This document shows positions 32,155-43,286 of a stretch of 64,000 nt of DNA, piece by piece; within the stretch, counting starts at the first letter, position 1, and the number at the start of each line of letters is the position of its first letter. Position numbers and translations under genes: made by a program. Origin of the DNA: Scedosporium boydii (Eukaryota; Ascomycota; Sordariomycetes; Microascales; Microascaceae). Under the pieces are notes generated by a model. It saw only the letters and a program-made list of their open reading frames with translations, did not search any database and was not told the origin of the DNA. The stretch spans positions 1 through 64,000 of the forward strand of contig NJFT01000102.1 of the NCBI GenBank assembly GCA_002221725.1, read 5' to 3'.

Positions 32155-33316
32155 ATGCCTCCAAAACGACCTCGAAAGCGACCCAGAAAGCAGCCTCCGA
32201 GGCGACCCCGGAAGCGACCCCAAGAGCAACCCCGAAAGAAGCCCCTACCTGTTGTTATCAGTCCGTTTACAGCAACTGATATTTCGTCGACTAAGAGAGC
32301 CGATTACCGTGAGCCGAAATACCCCTCTTGCTGGTCAGGGGAACAAGAGTATATCTATTACTCTATCAAACCGGCAGCTAAGTGGAGGAAGATGAAGCGC
32401 TATCACAGCGCTACCTGTAAGTCTAGGCGCCAGAGATACTAAAGTGTAATTCTCTATAGCTAACATCTACTCGTTTAGTTAAGAAGGTACTGTACAAGAT
32501 AGGAGAACTTGTCTACGTGGCTAGTGAGGAGGGCAGGGATTTGGTTGCCCACATCCGTGAGATCCGTGCCCGCGATCAATGGAATATCTACCTGCGTGTC
32601 CTCTGGATGTATTGGCCCGACGAGCTTCGTGCTGGCACGAGGTACGGAAACCGAGCGATCCGCCATCGCGGCAGGCAACCCTATCACGGTAAAGGCGAAT
32701 TAATTGCTTCGAATGACAGTAAGTTGTGCATACTTTCACCTAAGAGATATTTAATAAAACTTTCCCTAGTGGCAATTATCAACATCTGCACTATCAATGG
32801 CAAAGCCTGCGTTAATAAGTGGGACGGGGAAATCCAGACTGCGCTTTACTGGAGGCAGACTTTAGATGTTTCCTATTCCCGGCCAAGGCTTTCTGTATGT
32901 GCTTCAGAAGCGAACTGGTGGTGATCTGTTACTAATCCCAGTAGGCTATCGAAAATGTCTGCATTTGCAACCAACCGCAAAACCCCGACAAGGTGCTAGT
33001 GCAGTGTGACAAATGTCGAGTGTGGCTTCACGCCGATTGTCTGGTCTACAACGTTGCGATGGAAACGTACCGCGAACTTGGGGACAAGAAGCCTTACGAT
33101 CTGCACAAACACACAGAGGCGCGGTCAATGGACACTGAGGATGACCAACCCACGTTCACAATAGAACAAGCATTGGACGCCTTTAGCATATCACTAGTGG
33201 CGAACGAAAAGCCAGCCACAGTCGACATTACTGACCATCGCAAGAACATCCAGGGAGGATTGAAAACGTGGAGGAAGCCGCTTCAGTGCCTCGATTGTCA
33301 GGGTATAATTAGCTGA
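32155..33316 (+). CDS. BAH-PHD chromatin-reader protein
   Basis: Exons 32155-32416, 32479-32718, 32770-32894 and 32945-33316 join in frame to give 332 residues. The N-terminus is very basic (MPPKRPRKRPRKQPP). Residues about 90-205 are a BAH domain: VLYKIGELVYVASEE, LVAHIREIRARDQWNIYLRV, LWMYWPDEL, QPYHGKGELIASND. Residues about 215-260 and on hold the PHD finger: CICNQPQNPDKVLVQCDKC, WLHADCL, and a distant CLDC pair. BAH modules read nucleosomes; PHD fingers read H3 tails. Similar fungal BAH-PHD proteins act in heterochromatin. It is the only intact member of a local family with four fragments nearby. The PHD spacing before the last Cys pair is unusually long. Confidence 0.8.
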
Positions 33317-33919
33317 TGTACTTATTTTCCTTGTTTTGTACTGTCTAGATACTTATGTACTTGCGAAGATACTTTAAGGAGTCGCACTCCCAATGTCCTC
33401 GAAGGCCTGCACGCTCCCAACCCTGGCCTGAAACAGGATTAGGATCTTCGTCCGAGCGTATTAGGGCAGTACTAGGGTGCAGGTACTGGAACGCTAATAA
33501 TAGACAGGTAGCTTCCATATCCCCGGAGATAAGGGGTGGAGCTCATCACTCATAGGTAGCAAGAGACCCTAGCCTTCAGACAAGGTGTATTTGAATTCGT
33601 CTTCTGCCTTTCCTTGTACCTGCATTACCCCGATTTCATCTTGAATGCCAACACCAAACGTATGATACAACTCTCTATTACCTTCTCAAGGCTTCTTTCT
33701 TACAGGAGGGCCGGATTGTATTCTTGCCCGAGAAATATGGGGAATTCTTACTCTTAACGACTTCCAGTGGATTCCCTCTTGTTTTCTACCATCTCCTGGT
33801 GCCCGCACTCCACTGTGCCTCCACCAAGAGAGCCTACAGGCCAAGCAGTTACACTCCCCATCTCTCTACCTAGCACTTCTCTAATATATAGAGTACCCGA
33901 ATACGGACTTTCCACGGAT

Positions 33920-35192
33920 ATGCCTCGAAAAAAGAGGAAGCTCCCTGCAGATACAGCGAGGGAACAAGCCTCTATAAGGCGACCCCAAAAGCCACTTATA
34001 TGCCCACACGGCTGCGGCTCGCCTATCCGCCCACGCAGCCTCCGTGATCATGAAAAGAGCAGACATGGCATGCATGGCGGCAATGAGCCCGCACCCTGTC
34101 CACACGGCTGCGGCGAGCCTATCCGCCCACTCAGCCTCTATAATCATGAAAAGAGCAGACACGGCATGCACGGCGGCAATGAGCCCACACTCTGTCCACA
34201 CGGCTGTGGTGAGCCTGTCCATCCACGCAGCCTCCGTGGGCATGAAAAGACCAGACACGGCATGCACGGCGGCAATGAGCCCACACTCTGTCCACACGGC
34301 TGCGGCGAGCCTGTCCGCCGAAATAACCTCCGTGAGCATGAAAAGAGCAGACACGGCATGCACGGCGGCAATGAGCCCACACTTTGTCCACACGGCTGTG
34401 GTGAGCCTGTCCATCCAAGCAGCCTCCATCGGCATGAAAAGACCAGACACGGCATGCACGGCGGCAATGAGCCCACACCCTGTCCACACGGCTGCGGCGA
34501 GCCTGTCCGCCGAAATAACCTCCGTCAGCATGAAAAGAGCAGACACGGCATGCATGGTGGTAACGAGCCCGCACTCTGTCCACACGGCTGCGGCTCGCCT
34601 ATCCGCCCACGCAGCCTCCGTGATCATGAAAAGAGCAGACACGGCATGCATGGCGGCAATGAGCCCGCACTCTGTCCACATGGCTGTGGTAAGCTTGTCC
34701 GTCCACTCGGCCTCCGTGACCATGAAAAGAGCATGCGGTGTCTAGCCTTCAGAAGGAAATATACTCTCCAGAGCAGGCACCAGAAGGAAGTTTACCCGGT
34801 GGGGAGCAAAGAAAATCAGGGGCTGCGGCCTCGTAGTGGTTGGCTATACTACATGCAGGAGTCGGTAGACAGCAAGTACAGGCTCGCCATGGTGCTGGAC
34901 TACGATTTAGCTGCCGCTAGACAAGAGGTTCCTGTCTTTTGGTTCTATAAAGGGTTAGTTGGTATATCAGCTGTAGCTGCTCTTTTCACTAATATCTATT
35001 AGAGCAAATGGCGAGGCGTTAACGGAAAATATTCTTGAGTTCGATTGCAGCATCTGCGATAATCCTTCCGCATGCAACGAGCTGGATAATGTTGATTTTG
35101 ATGTAAAAACTGAAGATATCGTTTGGGCCAACGAAATGCTCGACGCACGACCATTATATGGGAATGTTGGGGGCGGATATGAGTGTGACTGA
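33920..35192 (+). CDS. Tandem hypervariable zinc-finger-like repeat protein
   Basis: Exons 33920-34953 and 35003-35192 (49 bp intron) give 407 residues. NLS-like MPRKKRKL start. Residues 28-275 are eight head-to-tail 32-residue repeats, each C-x3-C-x11-H-x4-H (CPHGCG..., HEKSRH) joined by the constant linker GMHGGNEP. The DNA repeats (96 bp) span 34001-34768. Repeats differ almost only in the six or seven residues before the first His, equivalent to C2H2 helix positions -1 to 6, with Leu at +4 invariant. The C-terminal 130 residues hold a globular-looking segment (GWLYYMQESVDSKYRLAMVLDY) and an acidic tail with CSIC. Sequence-specific DNA binding is inferred; linker and spacing are not canonical. 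Confidence 0.8.
34001..34768 (+). repeat. Eight 96-bp coding tandem repeats
   Basis: Period exactly 96 bp (32 codons). Most positions are identical between units; differences cluster in one 24 bp window per unit. Because the period is a multiple of three and stops are absent, both strands and several frames stay open, giving spurious long antisense frames. Confidence 0.92.
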
Positions 35193-35454
35193 GAAAGTGT
35201 CTGCGTTGAAGTCTCAAAGGTGGTGGTAGACGGACGGTATGTGAATTTTTGCTTTATTTAGCACTTTATCTAATGCTCAGCTGAAGCGTCAAGGCAGCCT
35301 CTTCCCGAATCTCGATGGAGCCTGGTTCCGCGTCTCACGACGTCGCCCGCGGCGATCTGATACATGCCCGGGTAGATGGCTGGTTTCCGAGCGACGTTGG
35401 ACCCACTGTACACCAACTAGACAACACCGATAATCGCCGTAAGGAAGTTGGGCG

Positions 35455-35720
35455 GTGGATGAGCGCCGGCGATCCTGCAGAACTCTGTCCTTCCCTTCTT
35501 CATTTCTGGCGTGTGTCGTCATCGGGGGCGATGTTTAGTATGGGCTGGCGATTGGTCTCTTTGCGATCTTTGGTGATGCTCTGTGCCATTGGATCTTAAC
35601 CGTGTGCTTCCCAGGGAAGGCTCTCGGCCATAGGTCCGGGGATAGCGGCACATAACTTCGGGGTCCCATCAGCACCAGAGCTAGAGTTTTATCCCCCCGC
35701 TGCCGAGCTGTACCTGTTGC
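35455..35720. repeat. Degenerate duplicated segment, copy 1
   Basis: CCTGCAGAACTCTGTC through CCGAGCTGTACC is about 65-70% similar to 39435-39710 (copy 2). Shared landmarks are GTGTGCTTCCCA, GCTCTC, GGTCCGGGGAT and GCACATAACTTC. Read on the minus strand, copy 2 looks formerly coding (KLLLPGADRTLKSCAAIPG). Region 35193-36190 has no supported gene; 35805-35870 also matches a piece at 43565-43620. Confidence 0.5.
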
Positions 35721-36190
35721 ATGTGGCCCAGCAGTGGTCGAAAACTTTGCAAATGTCTATGGTAATATAGTAGTATTATTGCGGTGCTACCTAACAAGCC
35801 AATTTCGCGAAAGAATCATCAAATACCTCTTCCCTATCACACCTCAAGATTGCAGGACATTCGCCCAGGTGTTCCCGAATTTAGTTTACGTCGTGTTTAG
35901 CGCCACATCCAAACACAGCAATAGATAGCAATCCCTTCAGCAGTACCTCGGTAGGCCATCAGGTGCACTGTGAGTATATGGTGGATAGAAAAAGCTATGC
36001 CGTCCTGATGTCGTCTAGTGAGTAATTATAGATTCTAATCTATCTTAGTTGTGGGGGTCGCAATGCGGGCGCAGACACTACTTGCTTTTCTCGGCATCCA
36101 CGTCCCGTCTGTCCAGCGGGAAGCTCTTATATCGACGCACTCCTCCTCTGTTGCACGAAGTTCAAACCTTCTTTAGCAAAGCATGGAAGC

Positions 36191-37203
36191 ATGGGTTCGG
36201 ACTACGGGACATTCGGCGCAGGTACTGCTCGACACCTCACTTTTTACTCTTTCTTTTTGCTAACCACCCGTGAGTTTAGGTAGGCCTGCACGCCGCCAAG
36301 TAAATAAAGAAAACCATATTGCGCACTACGCTATTCCATACGTCACGCTGCTCCTCATATGCTCGCTATGCCCCCTCATCTCCTTTATACCTGTCGTTTA
36401 CCCAGAGCTCGACTCGCATATGCTACAGAGTTGTCTGGCCATTATCCCTAAAGAAGTGGTGGACAAGCTTTGCCCTTTTCTCGCACACCCTCTCTCCGAA
36501 GCGGGGTACATAGCTGTGTTACGGACCCCGGGGCCCAGAAAGGCAATACGGAAGACCGAGTCTGTCAAGGCGATTCTGACCAGCACATTCAGCCTGGAAA
36601 ACGGGCTGTTTACGTTTGCGGGCGTATTAATGCAGCGAGGTTGGCAGCCTATAATGGGAATGCTAGGGGCCGCCGTTGCGATCTGCATGCTAGGAGGCTT
36701 GGCGATCGTGACATCCGGGTTAGTCGCCGAGGCGATGTCCGCGAAAAGGTCGAGCCGGGATGAAAAAGTGTAAGGAGCCACCTTCCGCAGCGAACCGGGA
36801 CAGGCTAACATATACCTGAAGAGAAGGGTATGAGGAGTCTGACGAGGCACAGAGTGATTATCTAGGACTTTCCAAGCTCCTAGCCTGGATTGGGACATTA
36901 TTATTTATCCTCATCTACCTCATTGTGCCTGTCGGCTCTTATTACGACTGGGATCGAGCGGTCATGTACCTCCGGTTAAGTCACCAGATCGATTCGGTGC
37001 TTAAAACATGGGTGAAGTTTGCTAGTACTTGGCCGAGAATCAAGCCGATCCTTTTAGCTTTGCGGAGAGTTGGAGTCTTCGCGACCCTCCTCCGCTCTTG
37101 CAAACGCGCATGGCTCACACCTTGTGCGAACTTGGCCAGCATCAAACTACAGAGCACGTCCAAGAAACCGGATGAGGAAGATCCGTCGGATCCTTCGGAT
37201 TAA
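36191..37203 (+). CDS. Three-helix membrane protein, unknown
   Basis: Exons 36191-36221, 36280-36769 and 36822-37203 give 300 residues. The first exon is only 31 bp (MGSDYGTFGA), supported by GTACTG donor, GCTAAC branch site and TTTAG acceptor in matching phase. Helices: YAIPYVTLLLICSLCPLISFI; MGMLGAAVAICMLGGLAIV; LLAWIGTLLFILIYLIVPV. The loop between the first two is long (about 100 residues) and the tail is acidic (KKPDEEDPSDPSD). No family recognised. Confidence 0.6.
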
Positions 37204-37680
37204 TAAAAGAAATGCTGACGAGGGCTATGGAGGTCTTGGATTACAGTTTGAGTAAATGAAGAAGATTCTTGGATTCTCGGTTGATAGGTGTATATCAAGC
37301 ATATCACTCATTTCTTTCTCCTATTCACTCCGTCCCATGATGGACCTTAGGTGATTCATGAGTTTGCCCCGCGCATACGACTACTACTTCTCGACGTTCT
37401 CGTACGAATGGGAACGGTTCTCTGAGCCTAACTTGCTCCACGCCTCTGGCAGGCGGCATGGTTTTTGGCCAGGTTAAGAGTGTGGCATGCATCAAGGGGG
37501 ATGAGCAACGCACAGACATACTCTCATCTCTATTAGAACTTCTTTTATATCCTTCCCAGCCTGTCTCCATTTCCAGCTATCTCTACCTTACAACCTTTCC
37601 CAACTTGTTACCTCTTGCCTCCTCTCCTTCTTTCTCAAAGTACTACTCAGCTAAGGGTGAGGCCCTTATTTGATGGGGCA

Positions 37681-38266
37681 ATGGCAGCAACAATGCAACA
37701 ACAACAGAGGAGTATGTCTTATTTCAGGTTTTTAAAATGTCGAGTTATGCGTTTTTAGTATGATTAACTGACTTGCTTGGGATCTAGGGTATATTTTCCT
37801 TGATGACAGCGCTCCCAGACAACGAACAGCTACGGCATGCGAGGAGTGCCGACGCCGAAGGATGAAGTGCGACGTTCAAAATACAAGCCCATGCACACAT
37901 TGTGCTCAATCCCAGCTCCGGTGCTATGCGCCTCTATATGGACCTGAGATCCCCACCACATCTTCTTCGGAGACCCTATGTACCCGAGAAGCTCTACAAT
38001 CCACTCTAGACAACAATTCCGGTTCTAGTCTCATCCCGCCAAACACAGTGCAACTTATCCAGGAGATTGAGACTCTCAGGCAAGAATTAGGGGCTCTCAG
38101 GCAAGAAGTATGGACTCTCAGTCAAGAAGTATTGACTCTTAGGCAAGCAGGGACTCTCAGGCAAGAAGTGGGGAACCAATTACTCCTACCTGCAGACCCC
38201 TCTTCTATGTACGGGTGGCCGGGCGGTGGCGCAGTTTGGGGATTCGGGACTAGCTATTGGCAATAG
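37681..38266 (+). CDS. Small Zn2Cys6 protein with heptad repeats
   Basis: Exons 37681-37711 and 37788-38266 (76 bp intron, GTATGT to TAG) give 169 residues. MAATMQQQQRR is followed by a complete zinc cluster C-x2-C-x6-C-x7-C-x2-C-x6-C (ACEECRRRRMKC...), then a low-complexity linker and tandem LRQE(L/V) heptads at about residues 110-145 (a short coiled coil). No fungal_trans domain follows, so at 169 residues it is a minimal regulator or the N-terminal remainder of a longer one. The C-terminus ends in Gly/Trp-rich sequence. Confidence 0.65.
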
Positions 38267-38364
38267 CTAGCTGGATGCAGTAACAGTATCGTTGATTTAT
38301 TATATTAGAAGTCGATTGCCCCTGAATTCAAAGTTCACTTCCAAAATATAAGTCTTCTTCAACA

Positions 38365-38742
38365 ATGTGCGACTACATACAGGTACTAGAATCTTCCCGA
38401 TTACTGGCTGCTGTCTAATCCTCCTCCGTGTAGCGAGAACTCAAATGCGGTCACATTAAACACATCGTGCACGCATGGTGTCCAAATTACAGGAAAACAC
38501 AGAGGCCATGCCCTCCAAACGTAGTCCACTGGGAATACTGGTACGATCTATCGAGAGATTGTGTCAAGACGATACTAATAGTTAACGTTAGGGGTGACCG
38601 AGTTTGTGGTATGGCTGAACGTCCCAGCATGGCTGTGACCTCCGAGCTGACCGATATAGGCGACTGCCAACCACCGAAACTGCTGGCTCCGGCGTGGGAG
38701 TCGATGATCAAGCGAAATAAACCAACAGCTTTTGGTTCGTAA
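38365..38742 (+). CDS. Small fungal Cys/His protein
   Basis: Exons 38365-38382 and 38434-38742 give 108 residues. The first exon is just MCDYIQ. The protein then reads RELKCGHIKHIVHAWC and CPPNVVHW, the CGH...C pattern of small uncharacterised fungal proteins that may bind zinc. No signal peptide. The 18 bp first exon is supported by frame and a GTACTA donor, but could be wrong. Confidence 0.45.
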
Positions 38743-38835
38743 ATGCGGCCAATTGCCCTCCCAGGAAAATGACACGCTCAGACAAAGCATAGTAGAGTTT
38801 GCGAACCTTTAACATAGGAGCGGCCTCTTCTGCTT

Positions 38836-39292
38836 TTAGTCTAGAACTGGATATCTAACTTTGACACCCCAACCGACCAAGATCGAGTTCTCTAAGGCTA
38901 TTGGGCCACACTTGTTATCATATTCGCCTTTCAAAGCACACCTTTTATACATGAGTGCAAACTCTCCATCAAAATTTTCAAGTTCCTCGAGCTTTATATC
39001 GTCTCCTTCAACCTCGGTGAGAAGATCTTTCTTCACGGACTCATAGGGGCCACTAGAAACAATTTCGTATCCACCATTTGTTGCACCTATCATCAGTCAG
39101 CCCATCAACTCCAACCTATCCCATAGAACTTGCGTTCGATTTCCTCCATGTGTGCGTAAGTCGGAACGAGGGCGTAGGCAAATGTATTTTTCTGATGGTC
39201 CATCCGGTAAACGAACTAATCAGAATTAAAATTTGGGAATCACGAAGACATACCTTGCAGCACTTCAAAGCAGGGACTTTAATCCCCTCCAT
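38836..39292 (-). CDS. Hypothetical protein, three exons
   Basis: Minus-strand exons 39292-39254, 39215-39116 and 39086-38836 join in frame to give 129 residues (MEGIKVPALKCCKFVYRM ... FDGEFALMYKRCALKG). The second intron would be only 29 bp, below the usual fungal minimum, so that join is suspect or the gene is damaged. The first exon resembles the one at 14601-14551. Probably a small globular acidic protein; function unknown. Confidence 0.4.
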
Positions 39293-39434
39293 AGCTTTCA
39301 AGTATTTTAAGTAACCGCGTAAGTCAGGGTTGAGATTTCACAGTTGATGAAGGCAGGAGGGTAACTTTCTAAATTCCCCGTCAAAGGCCCCCGTATTTAT
39401 ACTTGTCGGCAGTCTCCTCCCAATCACGGTGGTG

Positions 39435-39710
39435 ACCCTGCAGAACTCTGTCTCTTTCCACTTCTCGGGTGCTGTTCTTGTGTCCCTTGATCACAGGCAA
39501 TGTTCATGAACTGGAGATTGATCTCATTGTAATCTTCAGTGATACTCCAGATTGTGTCATTAAAGAGCTTGAATCTGTGTGCTTCCCACGGAACGCTCTC
39601 AGCGCAGGTCCGGGGATGGCAGCACATGACTTCAGGGTCCTGTCGGCGCCAGGTAGCAGGAGTTTGTAAGTCTTATCTGTTGCTGCCAAGCTGCTTCCCC
39701 AGAAAAATCT
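39435..39710. repeat. Degenerate duplicated segment, copy 2
   Basis: Diverged partner of 35455-35720. On the minus strand a coding-like stretch (EAHRFKLFNDTIWSITEDYN) suggests both derive from one old gene. Confidence 0.5.
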
Positions 39711-39782
39711 CCAGCCCGGTCTGACGTTGCTAGTTATACCTATCCTCGATTCGAAAGCCACCGCGTCCGACCTGAGGCGGGT

Positions 39783-40737
39783 ATGGACCTGCGTACGGAG
39801 ACACGCCTATCCTTAGCTCCTGGTCCACTGGGCGGGAAACACCCCGTACATGATGACAGGCAGGTCGCATCGGAGCAGGCTAGCGGGTACCATCAACATT
39901 CGGCGTCAGCCTTCCTCAGGTCAGGCCTCTCCCAGACTACCCAATCAGCAAACTACAGTCACGATACACGACACCAGCAGGGATTCGGCACTTACAACCC
40001 TATGATGATGTATCCAGTTAGCCAGACAAGCGCCCAGAATCTCTACAATACCCAGCAATACTTTGCGTTGGATACTGGTTCAGGAGCATCCACTCTACCG
40101 GCTGCTCAGTCCTTAAGTGCATACCATCAACAACCGCGAGTACCAACTTTCTCAGGTACGCCTTCAATGTTAAGGAGCTACCAATCCCAACTGGCAACTG
40201 TAATTCAATATATTCAGAATGGATCCTTAAAAAGGGCCAGTGAGACGCTCTTGGAAGTCTCTAATGGGCTACTAACTCAAGTAGAAGATTTAGGTAAGTT
40301 GCTATTTCTGTTGCTCGCCTGCAAAATGCAGTGCCCGTTCAACTAAATTAGCCAGGATGTAACCATGATTGGCAGGCCTCGATGTTGACAACCAAACCCC
40401 ATCGGATCAGCTCAAACTGTGGAAGGACTTCAATTATGCATGGTTAGGGCTGATCCAGAAGCAGAAAGACATAACAGAGGCAGAGCAAAAGCCTTGGGGA
40501 ACTGACGGCCTAGCCAAGGACGATTTAGAAAAGATGGGAGACGAACTTGTTTCGCTCTGTGATGGAATTGAGACATATGGGCTTGTTGACTACCAGCATG
40601 GCGTTTGGGAAGAGCAAATAATTACTGGTAAGTGTTCTGCTAGCTTCAAGAGAGGGGACGGGGGGTTGACTGACACACTGTTTCCCTTAGTGCTCACTGA
40701 ATGTCTGGACCTTGGGGATGAGCACGACGATGGCTAG
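39783..40737 (+). CDS. Conserved fungal protein with Gln-rich N-terminus
   Basis: Exons 39783-40293, 40376-40627 and 40691-40737 give 269 residues. A disordered Gln/Ser/Tyr-rich half (SQTSAQNLYNTQQYFALDTG, LPAAQSLSAYHQQPRVP) is followed by a helical domain: LATVIQYIQNGSLKRASETL, LLTQVEDLGLDVDNQ, LWKDFNYAWLGLIQKQKDI, LVSLCDGIETYGLVDYQHGV. I recognise this arrangement as a widespread eurotialean protein of unknown function. The C-terminus is acidic. Intron phases match throughout, so the copy appears intact. Confidence 0.65.
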
Positions 40738-41137
40738 GTAATCCTCGATGCGGAGGTTGACCAGCAACCTTAAGGCGTCAAATGGGGCGCTGAATGGCTG
40801 CAGGTGGCCTGCCTTCTGTTTCTTTCTTTCTTTCTTCCATATCAGACTCCCTGGTGTACGCGCCCAAGCCCAACACCTGAAAAACTGCTCCAAGGCATAT
40901 TGTCATCACTCCTCAATTCGATCATGTACCCGAGTAAACTAAGGATTCTATACAAGTTGAACATCACTAATCAAAATATTAATCTCAATCAGCTTAAATA
41001 AATCCAGTGCCCGCCCTTTCTTGTGCTGCCGGAGAGAAACCACCTACCTCCTCGCTCGGTAGTATTCTATCCATCCCTGTCGATTTTCTTAGTCCATTCT
41101 TCGTGCACTTGCTAATGAACATAGTCCTTAGAAACAT

Positions 41138-41335
41138 CGGGGGCGACTGGGATTGACCTTTTTGACTTGGCCGGGAAAACTGCTGAATGTTCCCGGCACC
41201 AACACCACTTGCCTGGAACCACTAGAATTGATCCTTTATCTTGGCCGTGGGCGGGGAAAGAAAGAAAAGAAGATAGCGCGTTCTGAGGCGGCTGGAATTG
41301 ATTTTCCACTTGGCCGTGGGCGGCGAACGTATATG
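41138..41335. repeat. Three diverged copies of an AATTGAT...CTTGGCCG unit
   Basis: GGGATTGACC...GACTTGGCCGGG, AGAATTGATCC...TCTTGGCCGTGGGCGG and GGAATTGATTT...CACTTGGCCGTGGGCGG occur about 65-70 bp apart. They lie 500-650 bp upstream of the GT2 gene. The rest of 40738-41819 is AT-rich without a supported gene. Confidence 0.55.
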
Positions 41336-41819
41336 TCCGGGGCGATGGAGCCGACTTTTTGAGAAACGCGGGGCAATTCCCGAGTGCGAGTGAGGAGGGC
41401 CTCCGTGTTCCCATGAATAGTTACAGGGGGCCTGCCTTTTCTTTCCTTTTCCTTTTATATTTATATATACGTGGTGACTATGAAGAAGATTTTATAAATA
41501 GATAATTATATAAAATAAGGTAGAACTCTCTAGTAAATCTACATTTAACCTTAGTCTTGTACTACTTCTTAAAATCTGCAAGGGACCGTGTGTAATAGGC
41601 TCTAGTAAGGGTATTGTGTAAATAGCAGCCGTGTACTCTACCTTCCTTAATTACCCTAGGTTTCTACAACTGTCTAAATTCTTCTCTTTTAATAAGCTAG
41701 ACATCATCGTTGCGCTCTCGGCAACACCCTTGAGCAACTATTAGCAGTCTTATATTTCCTGACGGAAACTTACACTATTTTAGTACCTTTACTACCTCGG
41801 CTCTATTAGCCTCTCCTTA

Positions 41820-43229
41820 ATGGCAGCTATTATTGCCACGCATTGGAAACTAGCTTTCCACGCCATCCCAATTCTTCTTCTCCTTTTGGTTATTAGGGTT
41901 TCAGCTTTATTATTTGGTGATCGTGCTTCGACGTGGTTTATCGCAATCTTTGTTTGTCGTTACTCGCGCTTGGCCGTCAACATCTACTCCTTTTGGCAGT
42001 ACAAACCCATAGAACCGCCATCTGTCAGAACACTTTCCCCGGCGGACGTTTCCGTAATAATCCCTACGGTTTCAGTGCTGAAATCTAATAATCCTGATTT
42101 GGAGGAGTGTCTAACGACAACTATTCTCAACCGGCCAGCGGAGCTTATCGTCGTCACCGACACGGAAGAGCATGCCGAGGAAGTCCGTAAACTACTGCGG
42201 CGGATCCACGATGTCAACCCTGTAGAGGTTAAACCCAGTGTATATCACACCGGGGTTGCAAACAAACGTCGGCAACTGGCGCTCGGGATCCGTCAAGTTC
42301 AGACCCCGCTGATTCTGTTTCTGGACGACCATGTGTTTCTAAAAAGCCAGTTTCTCGACTCCGTCGTTCCCGTATTTGAAGAGGGAGATGTGGGCCTATG
42401 TGGAACTAAAAAGGCTGTCCGCCGAAAGAGCCCAAAAGTCGATACATCCTGGGGCTGGTGGAAGTTATTATGTTGGTATTGGAAGTTATTATGGAATTTT
42501 ATGGGGATTATCTACCTCGAACGACACAACTTCGAAACGCGAGCTACAAACGCGCGCGATGGCGGGGTGTTTGTTATTTCAGGCCGGGGATTCATCGGAA
42601 AGACCCATATCTTCCAAGACAGCGAGTTCCTGGAAAAGTTTCAAGATGAAAGGTTTTTCTTTAAGCTGTTTGGTCCATTGAACCCTGATGACGATAATTT
42701 CATCACACGTTGGGTACTCAGGAAGGGCTACAAGATCAAGGTCCAACATACGGAGGCGGCGACTATCGAGACAACTCTCGGAGAATATCCAAGGTACATC
42801 AAGCAATGCCTACGTTGGGCACGCACAACGTTCAGGTCGAACCTATGCTCTCTATTAACAGACCGCACAGTATGGAGCCGTTGGCCGTGGACTGTTTGGA
42901 CCACCTTCATTCCGAGCCTTGTCAACTTTGCATTGCTCTGGGATGGCAGCATGCTGTACATCCTCACCCAGACCAAACTATACAAGAAGTCGGACCAGCC
43001 TGTCATGCTCCTTATGTGTCTCGGCGTATTTATCTACCTCACAAAGCTCGTCAAGCTCGCTGGATATTTTCGGCGCCATCCCAAGGATTTCGCTATGTTC
43101 TTCTTGATTCCATCCTATCATCTATTTGCCTACTTCCACTCGGTCTTGAAGCTGTGGGCTGCCCTTACTTTCTTTGACTGTACCTGGACAGGTAGGGAGC
43201 TTCTAGTCAATCCAGCGACTGCAGATTGA
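41820..43229 (+). CDS. GT2 polysaccharide synthase (Cps1/hyaluronan-synthase-like)
   Basis: Single exon, 469 residues. Two N-terminal membrane helices (FHAIPILLLLLVIRVSALLF; TWFIAIFVCRYSRLAVNIYSF) lead to a cytosolic GT-A domain: VSVIIPTV nucleotide-binding strand, the acidic LILFLDDHVF (DxD-type) at about residue 165, GGVFVISGRGF, the acceptor-side DDDNFITRW and QCLRWARTTFRSN (Q-x-x-R-W). Three or four C-terminal helices follow (LVNFALLWDGSMLYIL; LLMCLGVFIYLTKLVKL; FFLIPSYHLFAYFHSVLKLW). Processive GT2s of this type make a surface glycan. Related fungal proteins are needed for normal hyphal growth on solid surfaces. Apparently intact. Confidence 0.88.
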   Translation: MAAIIATHWKLAFHAIPILLLLLVIRVSALLFGDRASTWFIAIFVCRYSRLAVNIYSFWQYKPIEPPSVRTLSPADVSVIIPTVSVLKSNNPDLEECLTTTILNRPAELIVVTDTEEHAEEVRKLLRRIHDVNPVEVKPSVYHTGVANKRRQLALGIRQVQTPLILFLDDHVFLKSQFLDSVVPVFEEGDVGLCGTKKAVRRKSPKVDTSWGWWKLLCWYWKLLWNFMGIIYLERHNFETRATNARDGGVFVISGRGFIGKTHIFQDSEFLEKFQDERFFFKLFGPLNPDDDNFITRWVLRKGYKIKVQHTEAATIETTLGEYPRYIKQCLRWARTTFRSNLCSLLTDRTVWSRWPWTVWTTFIPSLVNFALLWDGSMLYILTQTKLYKKSDQPVMLLMCLGVFIYLTKLVKLAGYFRRHPKDFAMFFLIPSYHLFAYFHSVLKLWAALTFFDCTWTGRELLVNPATAD

Positions 43230-43286
43230 TCTTACACGAGATAACTCCATCACCAACCTGGAAAATAGAAAAGTGGGGTAAGTCTA

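Noticed and set aside
33881..34723. Long antisense open frames across the finger array
   Set aside because: They are by-products of a 96 bp period without stops; the sense frame has Cys/His order, NLS and a matching second exon.
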